From: Panorpa germanica
Taxonomy: Eukaryota > Arthropoda > Insecta > Mecoptera > Panorpidae
DNA: 64,000 nt
Assembly: GCA_963678705.1 (NCBI GenBank)
Contig: OY783209.1
Location: 1,736,001 to 1,800,000, forward strand
Direction of reading: 5' to 3'
Shown here: positions 11,995 through 23,879 of the stretch, piece after piece
How the letters are laid out: every line of letters starts with the position of its first letter
Numbering within the stretch: position 1 is the first letter of the stretch
Made by a program: the position numbers and the translations under genes
The notes under the pieces: model-generated
Seen by the model: the letters and a program-made list of their open reading frames with translations, nothing else
Database searches by the model: none
Told to the model about the DNA's origin: nothing

Positions 11995-14260
11995 GTCTTA
12001 TTCGATGTTTTAAACCACGGGTAACAATTGTGCGTGCGTCCATCTTTCAAAAATGGCTATTAGTTATGCAGTTTTACGATAAATATAGTTTTAATGAATT
12101 TTATAGAACACAAAATTTTCTAAAATTTTTAATTATAAATACGAGTATTTTATCTGTCCAACCAATGCGGAGCTGTAACACTGCAACAAAGTACAGTACC
12201 TCACTAATAATTTGAAATATTTTTAATTAATGTGTTTTGTGTAACGGGTGAACGAAACACCCGTTTATCAGACAATTAGTTACAATAAAAAAATGTTGGT
12301 TTTGAAAAGTATCCTAACAGTTTTCAATCTTAAACTATTTTACAAATTAAAAACTTCTTCATTAAAGTAATAATACAACCTGTTTTTCTATTTGTATTGC
12401 TCCCAAAAATGCAATTTAATTCAACCCAAATCCTATCATTGTTTTTCTAAAAAGTTAACCTAAAAAATTCACTCTCAGGCTAACAAACTAATACTTTATT
12501 ACCTTGTTATAAACTAGCAAATGTGAACTTACATTACAAGGCAATTTCTTACCTAAACTGCGCCTTCTATATTTAGTTAAACTTCCATAATAAATAAAAA
12601 ACACAGTTAGTTTGGACATTATATTTTCTACTAGCCTTATAAAATATATAATGTAATACAAATGCAAATTACTTTACTTTTAAAGTTGTAACTTAATTAC
12701 TAGAACAAAACGTAAATCTCATTTTGCCATCTCATGCTATATGACTGACTTAGATACACGTACACCCACACACACACACACACACATTTATATATATGTT
12801 GCTCATATCTCTTAATCGGCACTAATAGTAAAATGTTATGCTACAAACGGAACTACACTAATGGATGACATTTTATTATTATCTTTTTATGTTGAAATTG
12901 TTGGATTAAATCACACAGTAAAGCTAAATGAAATCCCGGAATAAATTTAATCTAACGTTCCGTTATGTATTACGTCTACTTATACGTAACACAATATATA
13001 GACAATGATAGTAACAAGGTTAGGAAAATGCACAAAGCTTGAAAGTTTAAAAAAGCTTTTAAAACAAATTTACGATTTAGTTCAAGTTGAATAACGTAAC
13101 AATATTTTATTTTTAATCATCGTTAGTAAACGATAATATTATGTTGTGAAACGATGTTTAAGATTATGGATATTTAATTAAAAGAAAATTTTAAAAGTTC
13201 CGGATTTCATACATAGATGAAATTAATATATTACAAACCATAATATTATAGGTTAGAAAGATCAAAATTCAATAGTGAAATATTAGATGTGGTTAAAACT
13301 TTTCCTGTTAATACTAAATTTTTGGTAAGTGATTCTAAATTAATTAGTGAATTATTTAAATATTTAGAAATTTGTAAAATAAAATTATAAAATGTGAAAT
13401 ATGCCTAACGCGTATTAACGCGTGCGACAAGCCTAAGAGTTTATTAATGTACATAGAACCTAGACACAATTATTGTTAATATTCTGTATATTTAGCAAAT
13501 TTATGAAATGATTTATGTGGTGAACGATATGAAAACAATTTTTAAAAATGTAATATTTTCATATATAAAGTTCCCCTTGAAAAATGAACCCCAAAATCAA
13601 AAATACCTCAAGTATAAATAAAGTCAGAGGAGATTATAGTATAATTAAATTATATATACTTCACGTGTTGATAATATAATAAATAGAGCTGCAAGACCAA
13701 GCCTTGTCATTTATGCGACGTTCGTAGTACCTCACAAATCATAACAACACAAAACAGCTTATCATCCCGACGCCATTGACAATAGCGTCGTCATAGTCAA
13801 CACCGACGACACCAATGACACGGACACCGACGCCGCTGCCGACGCCAACGCCAAAGCATAACGGCTACGACACAGAGATCGACATTGTCAATAGAGGTGT
13901 AATTCATAAATCACAAGACATAATGTGATAAATATACAAGAGATAAGGTGAAAAAGCTTCGTTTGAAACTGTCAATTTAGAATATAAACTTTATACTAAA
14001 AAATGTTTAGTATTTTTAAATACAGGTTTATGTAGTTTTACATATTGTGATGTAAAACATGTAGAACAGAGGAGGGGGAAAAACAGTTTTAGAGTGCTGT
14101 ATGATAAAATGTGACTTAAATGTCTTAATTACATAGGAAAGAAAAGTCTTTGATTTTAGAAGCAAGACATAAGTTTAACAGAAAATTTACAATTTCTAAA
14201 ATGTCTTATATAAATATTGTTTTCTTAAAAATATGTATACAAAAAACCAAAGTGACTTAC
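11995..14260. other. Probable intron of the Rox8-like gene, with minor features
   Basis: Lies downstream, on the minus strand, of the Rox8-like exon. It holds a small hairpin (AACGGGTG/CACCCGTT, 12243-12265), a (CA)n tract at 12767-12786, and a GC-richer GAC/GCC-repeat block at 13785-13858 in otherwise AT-rich DNA. I looked for the rest of RRM2 and for RRM3 and did not find them. Confidence 0.4.
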
Positions 14261-14336
14261 CGCTTTCTTCACAAACGAGACGAATCCGTATCCTTTCGAT
14301 TTGAGAGTTTGAGGGTCACGCACCACACGACAATCT
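14261..14336 (-). CDS. Rox8: Rox8/TIA-1/TIAR-like RNA-binding protein, internal exon of RRM2
   Basis: TIA-1/TIAR/Rox8 proteins bind U-rich RNA through three RNA-recognition motifs and act in alternative splicing, translational control and stress granules. The minus strand shows a pyrimidine-rich tract and TTGTTGCAG acceptor, a 76-bp exon (one base completing a codon, then 25 codons) and a perfect GTAAGT donor. The peptide begins DCRVVRDPQTLKSK and contains the canonical RNP1 octamer KGYGFVSF followed by VKKA. This is beta strand 2, the loop, beta strand 3 and the start of helix 2 of the second RRM, and from memory it matches insect Rox8/TIAR almost residue for residue. Intact splice sites argue against a processed pseudogene. 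Flanking exons (RNP2 side upstream, the rest of RRM2 and RRM3 downstream) were not found, so introns on both sides must be long or those exons lie outside the window. Family assignment is strong; the ortholog name is inference. Confidence 0.88.
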
Positions 14337-15322
14337 CTGCAACAAATAAAACAATATGTTAATTAACAATAAGTAAGATATCTCTACAGGTTTCAGTAAA
14401 GATTTTTATAAAATAATTGTCACGGGCGTTTTTTAATGACTAATTTCTAAACCTCGTATCTACAATAAAACAAAAAATATCAATTATCATCGGGTTAGCT
14501 TGAATTCGGTACTGCGTTATATAAGATAATAGATAAAGATAGATTCAAAATTATAATACAATATATAAATTCACTATTTTTATCAGGATAATATTGGTAA
14601 ATATGTGCACATAAATTATAAAACTACTATGTATTTTAAATAAGGAAAATAACATTTTTCCACGTCTAGAAGTAAGCCAAGTTATGTTCATACATGCATA
14701 AGATATTTTCCACATTTATTCGGAGCCACCTCATGGCATTTTATATTCCGCAATCGGATCCTTAAACGAGTGATCGCTTAACAGCTATTGCTGTTTCACA
14801 TTTCCATATTCACCCTTACTCTCTCTCTCTCTATCTCCTTCCATTTTGTCATCTATTTCGCCTCTATATAACATATACGCACTATCACACTATGCTCTTT
14901 CGTATCAACACTTCATCTTTTTTAAAGTACCAACCACTGAAGTTTCAAAATAAGATATACAAATAAAAAAAAAAAATGTAAAATGCAATTGCGTTTTATA
15001 ATTTGTTTTGTGATCTATGAATGGAATGCTTCATACGTCATAGTTCTCATAGAATATGTAGATGACTTTCATCAAGTGCATCAACAAAAGCTGTTGGGTG
15101 CAATGAAATGTTGATTATTACGTTGGTATGACAGGCTGTCTTTACAATGCAACCCAACTGCATATTAAACTTTATTTTCGCTATGATTACATGGAAATGT
15201 TTTCAACGGATACTGGAATATTCAATTCTTTGAGGTAGTAACTATAGTTCACCATTTATTAGGAGTGACCGTTCTTTAACAGCAACCATGGGTAATTTGT
15301 ATTAAAATGGTTCGTAGCTTAG
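14337..15322. other. Probable intron sequence
   Basis: Upstream flank of the Rox8-like exon on the minus strand. A (CT)n tract lies at 14819-14832. No other exon recognised. Confidence 0.4.
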
Positions 15323-15406
15323 ATGAGCACAATGTTTCACACAACAAGCGATGAGCACAACAAGCTGCATACAAGCTTCATGCAAGCTGCAAATAGAGTA
15401 ATGTCT

Positions 15407-15592
15407 CTAAGGTTTAGTATTGAGAAATCTCGTTTTTTCATTAGGAAAATTGCAAATGAAGAAGAAGGTGTAATTACAGCAAACGCTTTTATTAAAAGAC
15501 GAAGAATCAGACGTAGAATGTATTGGTTTCATACATACATCGAAAAGAACATTAACCGCAGATTGTTTGTTGCTGCAAGAGGGTTATCATAG
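15407..15592 (+). pseudogene. Harbinger (HARBI1/ALP1-like) transposase N-terminal relic
   Basis: The last 60 or so codons of an 89-codon frame contain an acidic EEEGVI stretch, a basic KRRRIRRRMYWFH block and then NINRRLFVAARGLS. This order (acidic patch, poly-Arg, YW-x-H, LFVAA) resembles the start of PIF/Harbinger nucleases as I remember them. The frame stops at 15590-15592 and I could not follow the DDE catalytic region, so this is a 5' fragment of a dead element. It sits inside the presumed Rox8 intron on the opposite strand. PIF/Harbinger-type MITEs occur in the same window (family D), but I see no sequence link between them. What is seen is the motif order; family assignment is recall. 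Confidence 0.45.
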
Positions 15593-15819
15593 GGGGAGTA
15601 TTTCAATCAGTGTACCGAATAACTATTATCGTTGCTTGCCATTAGGCAAATACGGCGTTGTGGATTCGTGGGCAGAGCCTCCTTTGTTTAAATGAAAGCT
15701 ACAAGAAAGCGCACACTTTTATTAGTGTAGTTTTTTTGTTTGTTAAACTTCTAACAGAAAATTATTTGTTGACCACAACTCTGGAGTGTACACCGCTGCT
15801 AAATTAAACTCTACCATCC

Positions 15820-16084
15820 CCTGTAGGCTAAGAAGCGCTCTGGATAAACTACAAGACAATTACAAAAAATAAACACGCTGAAAACATCAGCCATTGTAAC
15901 AAGATAATAATGAACAATACACTAGTCGAATGGTCAAATTCTGTGAATTATCTAGGCATCACACTTAGTGGACAAGAAATTTAGAGACATGCCAGACATA
16001 CAAAACATAATGGGAATGACAGTGGACCTAGTACAAAAAAACAAAAATCCACGCAATTATACAGATATTTTTATATATACATAG
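15820..16084 (+). pseudogene. Jockey-like non-LTR reverse transcriptase relic
   Basis: Frame pieces read ALDKLQ (around 15837), then, after a frame change, INYKT..., then NNTLVEWSNSVNYLGITL (15910-15966). The W-S-x-S-V-x-YLG-x-T/L core is the well-known segment after the catalytic YADD region in Jockey-clade reverse transcriptases. A further frame change gives VDKKFRDMPDIQN, corresponding to the stretch that follows. At least two frameshifts and several stops show it is dead. No 5' end or A-rich tail found. Confidence 0.5.
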
Positions 16085-18177
16085 AAAACAAACATCATTT
16101 CAAACGATTACAAAACTACTGACAATATGTAATAAAACGATAAATTAGAATCACATATCGTAATAATAAATAAACATGGACAATACACACACGATAACCT
16201 TCCATTGAAAGTAAAAGTAACATAAAACTAGTAAAATTCTTTGAACTTAAACTTGAAAAAAGAAAGCAAAGCAACGAACCCTCAGCGCCCCAGAATGAAT
16301 GTAAATATGACATTAATATTTCCAACCTTACATTTGACATTGTCAAACATTACTACATGATATTACTAATAACGTAACCTGTAGCTGTAGCCTGTATTCC
16401 ATGATATATGCTAAATATAATACTCAACCTGTCTTAAAACTTCAACAATCCATTCACCCTTATAGCTTACCTGTTGATCGACTCTACAAATAGCTATACG
16501 TACGAACTAGAAACACCTTACCCCATCCCTCCCATATCTCTTACCCCTATCAACTAACCGATAGAGTCGTATAAGACCAAACAAACTCCGAAAGCGTAGA
16601 GAAAAGCTTTAAGTCCAACCAGACCAGACCCGACCGACCCGGCGGTTCCACCACCTTTTACTAATACTACACATATATAGAATTATTTTATAAGGTATAA
16701 ATACGACACACACACATATATACCAATACTATTATATATATTTTTTGTTAGAAAAGTTCAAAGAAAATATTTGAGAAAGTTTTGAAGACTGTGGTACACA
16801 TATAAGTTTTAAAGGTACGCTTTCTCGGAATATGTGATATATGTGAATTATGTTATATGGTATACACATAATACATACCGTACCGTACGGATGCTATTAT
16901 AAAGGTACATGTTATTTCACTTATATTATGTATATCCCAATGCGCATATTATCAAGTATTCACATACGAGGTAACCTACTAATGATATAGCCAGTAAAAG
17001 CAGGAAATTGGTACTTCAAACGTTGCATATAACATTCGTTATAATTGAGAAAGGCAAGCACATCATGGACTCGTACATTTGCATACATAACGTTGGCCGG
17101 CCTACAATTCGAAATTGAACGCAAAATACATTCGAGTAAATTGATAACTTGTGCATAATCTTAAGTGGTCCAAGGTTTTTAAAAATCAATCGTTTTTTAT
17201 GGAAATCGAAGTTTAAATTTATAGGTTATAAATAGGAAAAAATACGGTATCTAAAAAAATAATCATTTCTAGAGAAGTAAAAGCTATCAGAGTTTACCTG
17301 TTACGTAAAAAATACGTAAATACGAATGTAAAGTACGAGTAACATTCTTGTTTTGTGTTCCTATAATGTGTTGTCACAGAATTTTAACCTTTGAGTACTA
17401 ATGTTGTTAAGATAATTTTGCGGGACTCATTTCTAAACCATCTTTTCTTACTTAAATTTGGATGTAACATATAATAATCTCTTTTTTTAACTGACTTTTG
17501 TTAATGAGATCTTGGTTTCTCAAATTAAAGTTTAATTTTTTGATTATATTAAAAATTTCATATGAAGGTAATTTCACTTTCATTTCAATTTCCAAATTTA
17601 TTGATTTCTTTGCAAAAATTAAATAGACAATTGCATATTAAAATTAAGAACCAGGTAAATAATTAAATACATGGTAAGTTATGAAACTGAATATACGGGA
17701 TCTGAATTATTTTTCACTAGTTATAAAATATGCTTCTGAAATATTACGAAATTCTTTCCAAGAATGTACTTGTACAAAAATAATGCGTACAATTTAATAA
17801 AAATTTACAGATGACCATTGTATACAACAAAAGACCTGTGTTTTATTTATCAAAACAGTTTTTCTGATAACAATCTGTCTGTAGCGAAAGCACAAAACCT
17901 CACGGAAAATATGGCGATGGTTGTGTTGCTCATTTTAATGAACTATTTGAAGCTATTATGGTCTTTGTTGTGGCTTTCGTAATTAGATGAAAGTAAAAGG
18001 TGCATTAACTTTTTATAAGCGTTATAATATAAATGGACTATTACTTACTTGTATTTAATGCGCGTTACCTTGTCTCAAGGTCAACGACGTACCATTAAGA
18101 TATTCAATCAAACAACACGCAGATATTTAAGTCAATTAATCATTTGGAAAATTAACTATTGTTAATGGGGTGGTAAA
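16085..18177. other. Anonymous sequence
   Basis: No gene. 16510-16660 is a C-rich stretch on the plus strand with no readable exon. 16707-16722 is a short (CA)n(TA)n. 17821-17880 has faint resemblance to the interior of family D, too weak to call. Confidence 0.35.
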
Positions 18178-18667
18178 CCTCGTTACCACTCACTGTTTTG
18201 ATATTTAATTTACGTTTTTATTTAATAGCATTCCTTTTCAACATTTGTGTTTTAATTTAAGTTTAATTAATTAAGTTAATTTAATTTAGTTGGTGCTATA
18301 AATTTTGACAATTCGACAGTTTTACAAAAGTGATTGTGGAATAATAAAGATTGCTGTTTTTAATAACTATTAGTAGTAGAAATTGTTTTTACTACTTTAT
18401 TTTTACCAAACTGACATTGAACTTTTTTTAAAAATAAATCCTACTGCAATGTGACAGATTGTCACATTTTGGGGGTTATAATATAATATAGTTTCTCTTT
18501 AATTTAGTATTTTTAATTTAGAAAGCGTAGACCTTGTAACGTTCTAAAAAAACAAAAAATATGTAAAATAAATTCTAAATTAAAAATTGTACAGGGAATG
18601 ACTACGCATATTCTCATATGCTACACAAGAAAAATTAAATACAAAATTAAAACAGTGAGTTGGGAAC
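18178..18667 (+). mobile_element. MITE family C, copy 2
   Basis: Ends are ACCACTCACTGTTTTGATA on the left and AAAACAGTGAGTTGGGAAC on the right, an inverted pair. The interior carries the same boxes as 2218-2667 (ATTTTGACAATTCGACAG, GTGACAGATTGTCACATTTT, GACCTTGTAACGTTCT). About 490 bp, no ORF. Copy 2 has a short extra stretch near 18598-18630 not seen in copy 1. Confidence 0.7.
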
Positions 18668-18927
18668 AATACTTTACTGCCAAGAAATCATATATATATA
18701 TTTATTTTATATAAATATAATATAAATCATATATTATTTATAACATTGAATTGTTTATAAATAACATTATAATCCAGTCTCCTTATGTAGGGTGAAACGA
18801 TTATTATTATAAAATGAGCTTTGTGTACATTGCCCTCATACTCAAAAGCTATTTCTTTGTTCATTATTATAGCCGTTACTATTTTGTTTGATATTGAAAC
18901 CAATTAGGAATTATTTATCATGGTCCA

Positions 18928-18985
18928 GGTAGAAAATGTAATGCAATGTAACACTTGAATGACCTTGTAGTAAGCTAATACGTAT
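18928..18985 (-). repeat. Partial copy of the hairpin repeat at 27593-27645
   Basis: Reverse-complement match to 27593-27662: GGTAGAAAATGTAATGCAAT, then GTAACACTT and a TAAGCTAA box. The second arm of the hairpin is missing. Confidence 0.55.
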
Positions 18986-18987
18986 AT

Positions 18988-19030
18988 GACGCCTCAACTT
19001 GTTTAAAGTATGCATGAACGCCGAACTCTC
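18988..19030 (+). repeat. Fragment of MITE family F (right end)
   Basis: Matches the right end of 49203-49390: CAACTTGTTTAAAGTATG followed by a CGCCG-containing piece and CTCGTAATTT. Confidence 0.5.
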
Positions 19031-19657
19031 GTAATTTGACCTATAAATATAATATAAGCTATACACTGTAATGTATATATGCTCGTATATTTCTGTATGT
19101 ACGAGTATACATAAATTATTTTTCCTGTTACGTCAAAAAAAAAGAAAATCTATTCTCAAAAGTTGTGCCCCAGCTTCTTGCTGCGCTCTGAGCGATATCT
19201 TATCCTATATTTCACTAGCATGAAACAAAGCTTTTGTGGCTCCATTGTTAGAGCATAATTGAATACCAACTTAGTTTGTGTATGTTTTTTCATTAAGATG
19301 AAATGTTAGATAAATCTGTAATTGCAAGTTTTCTTAGTTGTTCTTTACATCTATAAATATTTTCAACAACCCCTACCCCTCCTACTACTACCCCTAAGTT
19401 CTTATTTCATGGAATTTCACATTTAATTACAACGAAGGTTATGGGTTAAATCAATAAATTAAACTTTATGTTCAAATACAGTAGGCAGTCTTTTATGTTT
19501 TCAACTTTAATTAAGTTAATTACGAATCTAGTTACAATTGCTGTTGTAGTTTTATTTTATGTTCTCTATCGTTAGCTCAATCGTGATTTAAATGAAGGTG
19601 AAGTAATGTTACAGATACATTTTTATATTGGCTATTAGAAATAAATATTCTAAAATA

Positions 19658-19704
19658 TCTTTATTTTAAATACTCATACTCGTGTCTATAAGTTGTAAAT
19701 TATG
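19658..19704 (-). repeat. Family A fragment, reverse orientation
   Basis: The reverse complement contains TTTACAACTTATAGACACG, AGTATGAGTA and the TTAAAATAAAG of family A. It stops about 20 bp before the 735-bp element that starts at 19726. Confidence 0.6.
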
Positions 19705-19725
19705 TTTGGGGGGGAGTTTGAGGAG

Positions 19726-20460
19726 GGGTTAGGGTTTTCACTTTCGAAAAATCCAATTTTTTTGTTTTATCTTATTGATTAACATTTCAAGAATATGTCC
19801 TTAAAATTTAAAGCCGATCTAAGCAATATTCTTGAGTTATTGTCTTATTAATCCGGTATATTATATCGTATTATATGTTAATCAGGTATACAGTTTATTC
19901 ATTGCTATAGTCCTGACGCGTTTTTCTCAAAACTACCTTTTCAAAGTCCGTGTTCACAGCCATTTAAAAACTAATTGACCGATTCATTTCAAACTTCGTA
20001 CACATTTTCTACATATAAAATACCTCCCCCCAACGTTTAGATAAAAAAAAATATTTTACATTAAGGGTGTTTCTCACCCACAAAATGGCGGAATTTTTCG
20101 TGCAAAATAACAGTTTACACTTTAGATGGCCGCCAAAAAATTTTAAATGAAAAAAAGAATTATCAGAGGCCGTTGGGGGGGAAAGTTTGATTATAATTTA
20201 ACTAAATTTTAATGGTTTTTCATTTTCAAATAATTTCCGGCCGAGTTATAGTGAACAACGCAAATTGTCTTTTTCCCAAGACCTTCTGGAGAAAGCTTTG
20301 TTACCGGCTTATGCTTGAATATTGATGCATGATAAAATTATACAACATAGTCAAAAGTATGCTCAATAATGTTCAAAAGGTTCGAATAAAATTTCTCAAT
20401 CTATACTTGAGAAAAAAAATCGCAAAAAAAGTGGTTTCTTTTACGCTGAAACCCTAACCC
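19726..20460. mobile_element. 735-bp TTAA-type non-autonomous DNA element
   Basis: The left end GGGTTAGGGTTTTCAC and the reverse complement of the right end, GGGTTAGGGTTTCAGC, form a terminal inverted repeat. TTAA follows the right end at once (20461-20464); the left flank is GGAG, so one target copy is lost or the left edge is a few bases off. Length, lack of ORF and TTAA resemble the 741-bp element at 35384-36124, but the ends differ. TTAA targets are known for piggyBac and some Sola elements. Class is inference. Confidence 0.6.
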
Positions 20461-20464
20461 TTAA

Positions 20465-22685
20465 GTACTAACACCTATCTGAAAAAATGTTCCTTTATAT
20501 AAAAATACTATATTTGGTATAAGTATAACGTACTATTATAAGTAATAGTCTCTTTTTACAAAAGAACATTATTTTACCTTGTAAATGAGTACTCCCTTAA
20601 TTAAACATATTCTCGGATGACTAGTTAGACATTCTGCAGAAGTAGAACCTCTACAAATGCTATAGCTACGTTTTAGTGAGGTTAAGTTATATAGCATAGT
20701 TTAAATTGATCGCAAGTTAACTGTTCTAATTATCGGTCATCATGCATTTAATCTGATTGCCAGAGTGAGGTGAAATTGAAGGAAATAAATGTATCTCAGT
20801 GTTCGAGAAATGCAGTATTAGTAAAATCATTTATAGTTCTTACAAACAATTTTATAAATATTATTTTACATATTATAATACATTTCACATTTCAAATCTA
20901 AGAGAATTACAAATTGCAACAACATACGTCGTGTTTTATTAATTAAAAATGTATAAACACGCAGTTTTATTTATAATTAATAATAGTTCAACTATCGAAA
21001 CGTTTATAAAAATTTTAATTAAAGATATAACTTTCAGAAATGTGGGAATAAATTTAAAGAATCCAAATGTTCCACATTAATATTAAATTTGCCAATTATC
21101 GTAAGTTTATTTTTTATGGTTTTCTAGTTTCAGTTGTGTGGTAGCTTCGCAGCTATATTCATATCTGTTGAACTAGTTTTAGTCATCTAGCTAGATTCTC
21201 AATATGGATTTTCTCGTTCAGCTTTTCGTTTGGTTAACTTGGCATTTAGTTCTTTTGGTGTTTGAAGTTTAAAGTTTTTATTATCACATATTTATGCGAG
21301 GTTATGATTTGTGAATATGCCATAGAGTTTTGGTTTACCATATTTTCAAATTTAATTGAATAATGTAGATTTAGTGTTGCAATAAAAGTAGATAATATTT
21401 AAAATATGGTTTTAAATTATAGATAAATTTATAAGTGAATTTTTAATATTAAATGAAATTGAACAGCTTTTGTAATTGGATAATATTGTATAGATTTGTT
21501 CTCGTTAAATCACTGTATCTGTCTTTGTAAAGTGTTCTATACTAAAGTAAACTAATCAGTAAATATGAGGAAAGTAATTACAAGTTCGTATAAAGTGTTT
21601 GACCTTGACATTTCTTCATTCAGATTTCGATCAGATTTCTTTCAGTGTTCGATATTTCATACAAGGTAACTCTAGTATCAGGATATTCATAATTCTTTTT
21701 TTTATCAACATCATACATTTAAGAGGACAAATAGATTACTTTCCCTTTAATTTATTTTAAACTTTACTATATATGCTTCGATACGGCTTCGACATGACTT
21801 CGACATGACTTCGACACGACTCTAAAACGTCAGTAAGAAGAAGCTACAAAACACGTCAGTTAGCCTAAGAAGAGATATAGTTATTTTAATAGATATGCAG
21901 GTTACCGTACCATATACTCGTATACGATCTTAATTTAATTACAGTGACTTTGCAGCACGAATTCATATGGTTTGTGGATTGGTATTTTACGGCCTGTAAC
22001 TGTCTGGAAATTCTACCATGACATAAACTCATCGTCTCCAGTTTATTTCGCCATCGTACAGTCAAATACCAGAATAGAGGAAATAGTTGAACGATCATAG
22101 ATTCATAGTCTCTCTCTTTCTCTCTCTAGTGGTCGGTTGTTTGTCGCAATGTCCCAAACCAATGTAGGTCAGGGGTCTCACTGAGTGAGGGAAAGATATA
22201 TAGTTTTCCTACCACCCGCATTTAGCCATCCACTCTTTCTGTTACGTTAATACACACACACACATACATATATAGTGGTATACGTTGGTGCAAACTTCTA
22301 TCCATATCCACATACCATAGAATGTTACTCCTATGTACACTCTAAATTTATTCATGCTTTTCAATTACTTATTAAATAATTCTGTTTTATAAAATTGCAA
22401 CATATTTCCAAAACATTGAAGCTTGATCGTATACAGAATGGTTCGGTATGGTTCGCCATGACATCGAATCATAACCACATGTCGTCTATATGTAGCCAAT
22501 GAAGCGTAAGCGTTTATTTAAACACAAAGTACATTTAGTATAGTTTGAACAACCCAGTAACCTTGATAGTGAAATACAGCAGTAATAAATATCGAACTGA
22601 AGTTATACTGCAACTCATATCATTTTCGTCCGCAGGTTTCCACTCCGGAAATACAATTTAACATTAAATATAGTTCAAATTGCGA
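20465..22685. other. Anonymous sequence
   Basis: No gene. 21787-21819 is three tandem copies of the 11-mer CTTCGACATGA (the third diverged). 22108-22128 is a (CT)n tract and 22253-22263 a short (CA)n. Confidence 0.4.
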
Positions 22686-22840
22686 GAGTTCGGCGACGAC
22701 TTATATTTAAAAGAGGTTAAAGAGCGATAAATAAGATTTTATCTTATTCGTTTCAATATACATTATAGAAAAATAAGAAAATGAGTGCTTCTTAGTTATA
22801 TTAGCAGTTTATACCTCACAACTTGTTTTAAGTATGAGTC
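22686..22840 (+). mobile_element. MITE family F, copy truncated on the right
   Basis: About 85-90% identical by eye to 49203-49390, from GTTCGGCGACGACTTAT to AACTTGTTTTAAGTATGAGTC. The last ~15 bases are missing and family A begins almost immediately. Confidence 0.65.
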
Positions 22841-22846
22841 TATTTT

Positions 22847-23112
22847 TTTAAATATTTATTTGAGTGCAGCAACTTTCGATTAAACGTTATTTTTATTAAA
22901 ATAATGTATACATTTATAAACATTTACAACGCATAATTTACAACTTATAGACACGAGTATGGGTACTTAAAATAAAGAGATTAAATTAGTTTTATTGATA
23001 AAGTCAATAAGGTTTCTCAGACTGTTTACCCTGCTTTCTAATATCTGCCTGTATTCCTCAGGCATATTACAGTCTTGTTTGTGCGACGAGTATCTTGAGC
23101 ATCGAAGAAGAA
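22847..23112 (+). repeat. Interspersed repeat family A, copy 2
   Basis: The longest uninterrupted copy, including an extra AT-rich stretch after CAACTTTCGATT not present in copy 1. Ends at CTTGAGCATCGAAGAAGAAT. Confidence 0.7.
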
Positions 23113-23395
23113 TAATTATAAAAATTAAAAGATGAAATATATAAGGTAAACCTTACAGAATTAATTTTCAATTCTTTACGAATGTCGTAATATGAATCTA
23201 TCTTTTTAATATCATAAATAGTAGAGTTGTGTTTTTAAATTTAACAGTGTAATTCGTTTTTTTATGACATGGAGACCACTATGTTTGTAATGTTACACAG
23301 TCATACTCCTATAAAATAATGGTTCCATAGACTTTTCCTTGTTCTCATCACAGTGGTACCAATTTTCTCTTAGGGTTGGACGCTGTTTTCCGCTC

Positions 23396-23423
23396 AGGGT
23401 TGAGGGTTGAGGGTTGACGGTTG
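23396..23423 (+). repeat. Four tandem heptamers AGGGTTG
   Basis: Three exact units and one with a substitution. G-rich and telomere-like in appearance but not the insect TTAGG unit. Confidence 0.7.
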
Positions 23424-23879
23424 AACAGTAGCGATCGAACAGTCGGGTCTTATTTGATCCCGATTCCGTCCACCTCTATATTATATTCAACATTCCTCTT
23501 ACTCTTCCTTTAACCATAATATAAATCTTAGTAATCCCAAAATAAATATGGGTAATATTTTTCAGACATTTTAGATTTTTAGGCTATATCAAAGGGTTCC
23601 TACTAAAAATAGATTATAGTGATATACGTATCTATCAAATGTAAAAGACTTCTTTTGACTGAATACATAATTCTAATATTTAAATTTCATTATTTGTTAC
23701 AAAGATATATTTTTATAGCTAGATGAAAGTGGTAACTAGTCGAAAAATAAACTGGTTGAAAATTAAATCAAATTTGAAATCGTTGAAATATTTAATGTTA
23801 TATAGGTTATCTTACTTACCCTACAAACAATTCTTCTAAGAATCGTACAAATTTAATACGATTTTTATACGATTATAGG

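Noticed and set aside
13241..13392. 48-codon open plus-strand frame with an internal GTAAGT
   Set aside because: In DNA this AT-rich a frame of this length is expected by chance, and the peptide has no recognisable motif.
13785..13858. GC-rich GAC/GCC block read as a 38-codon frame (TDDTNDTDTDAAADA)
   Set aside because: Low-complexity trinucleotide repeat; no splice sites or motif.
17821..17885. Possible additional Harbinger-type MITE fragment
   Set aside because: Only scattered AAAACAG words match; no terminal repeat or conserved box.
20635..20675. Minus-strand AIAFVEV frame, considered as RRM1 (YAFVEF) of the Rox8 gene
   Set aside because: Stops close on both sides and the neighbouring residues do not fit RRM1.
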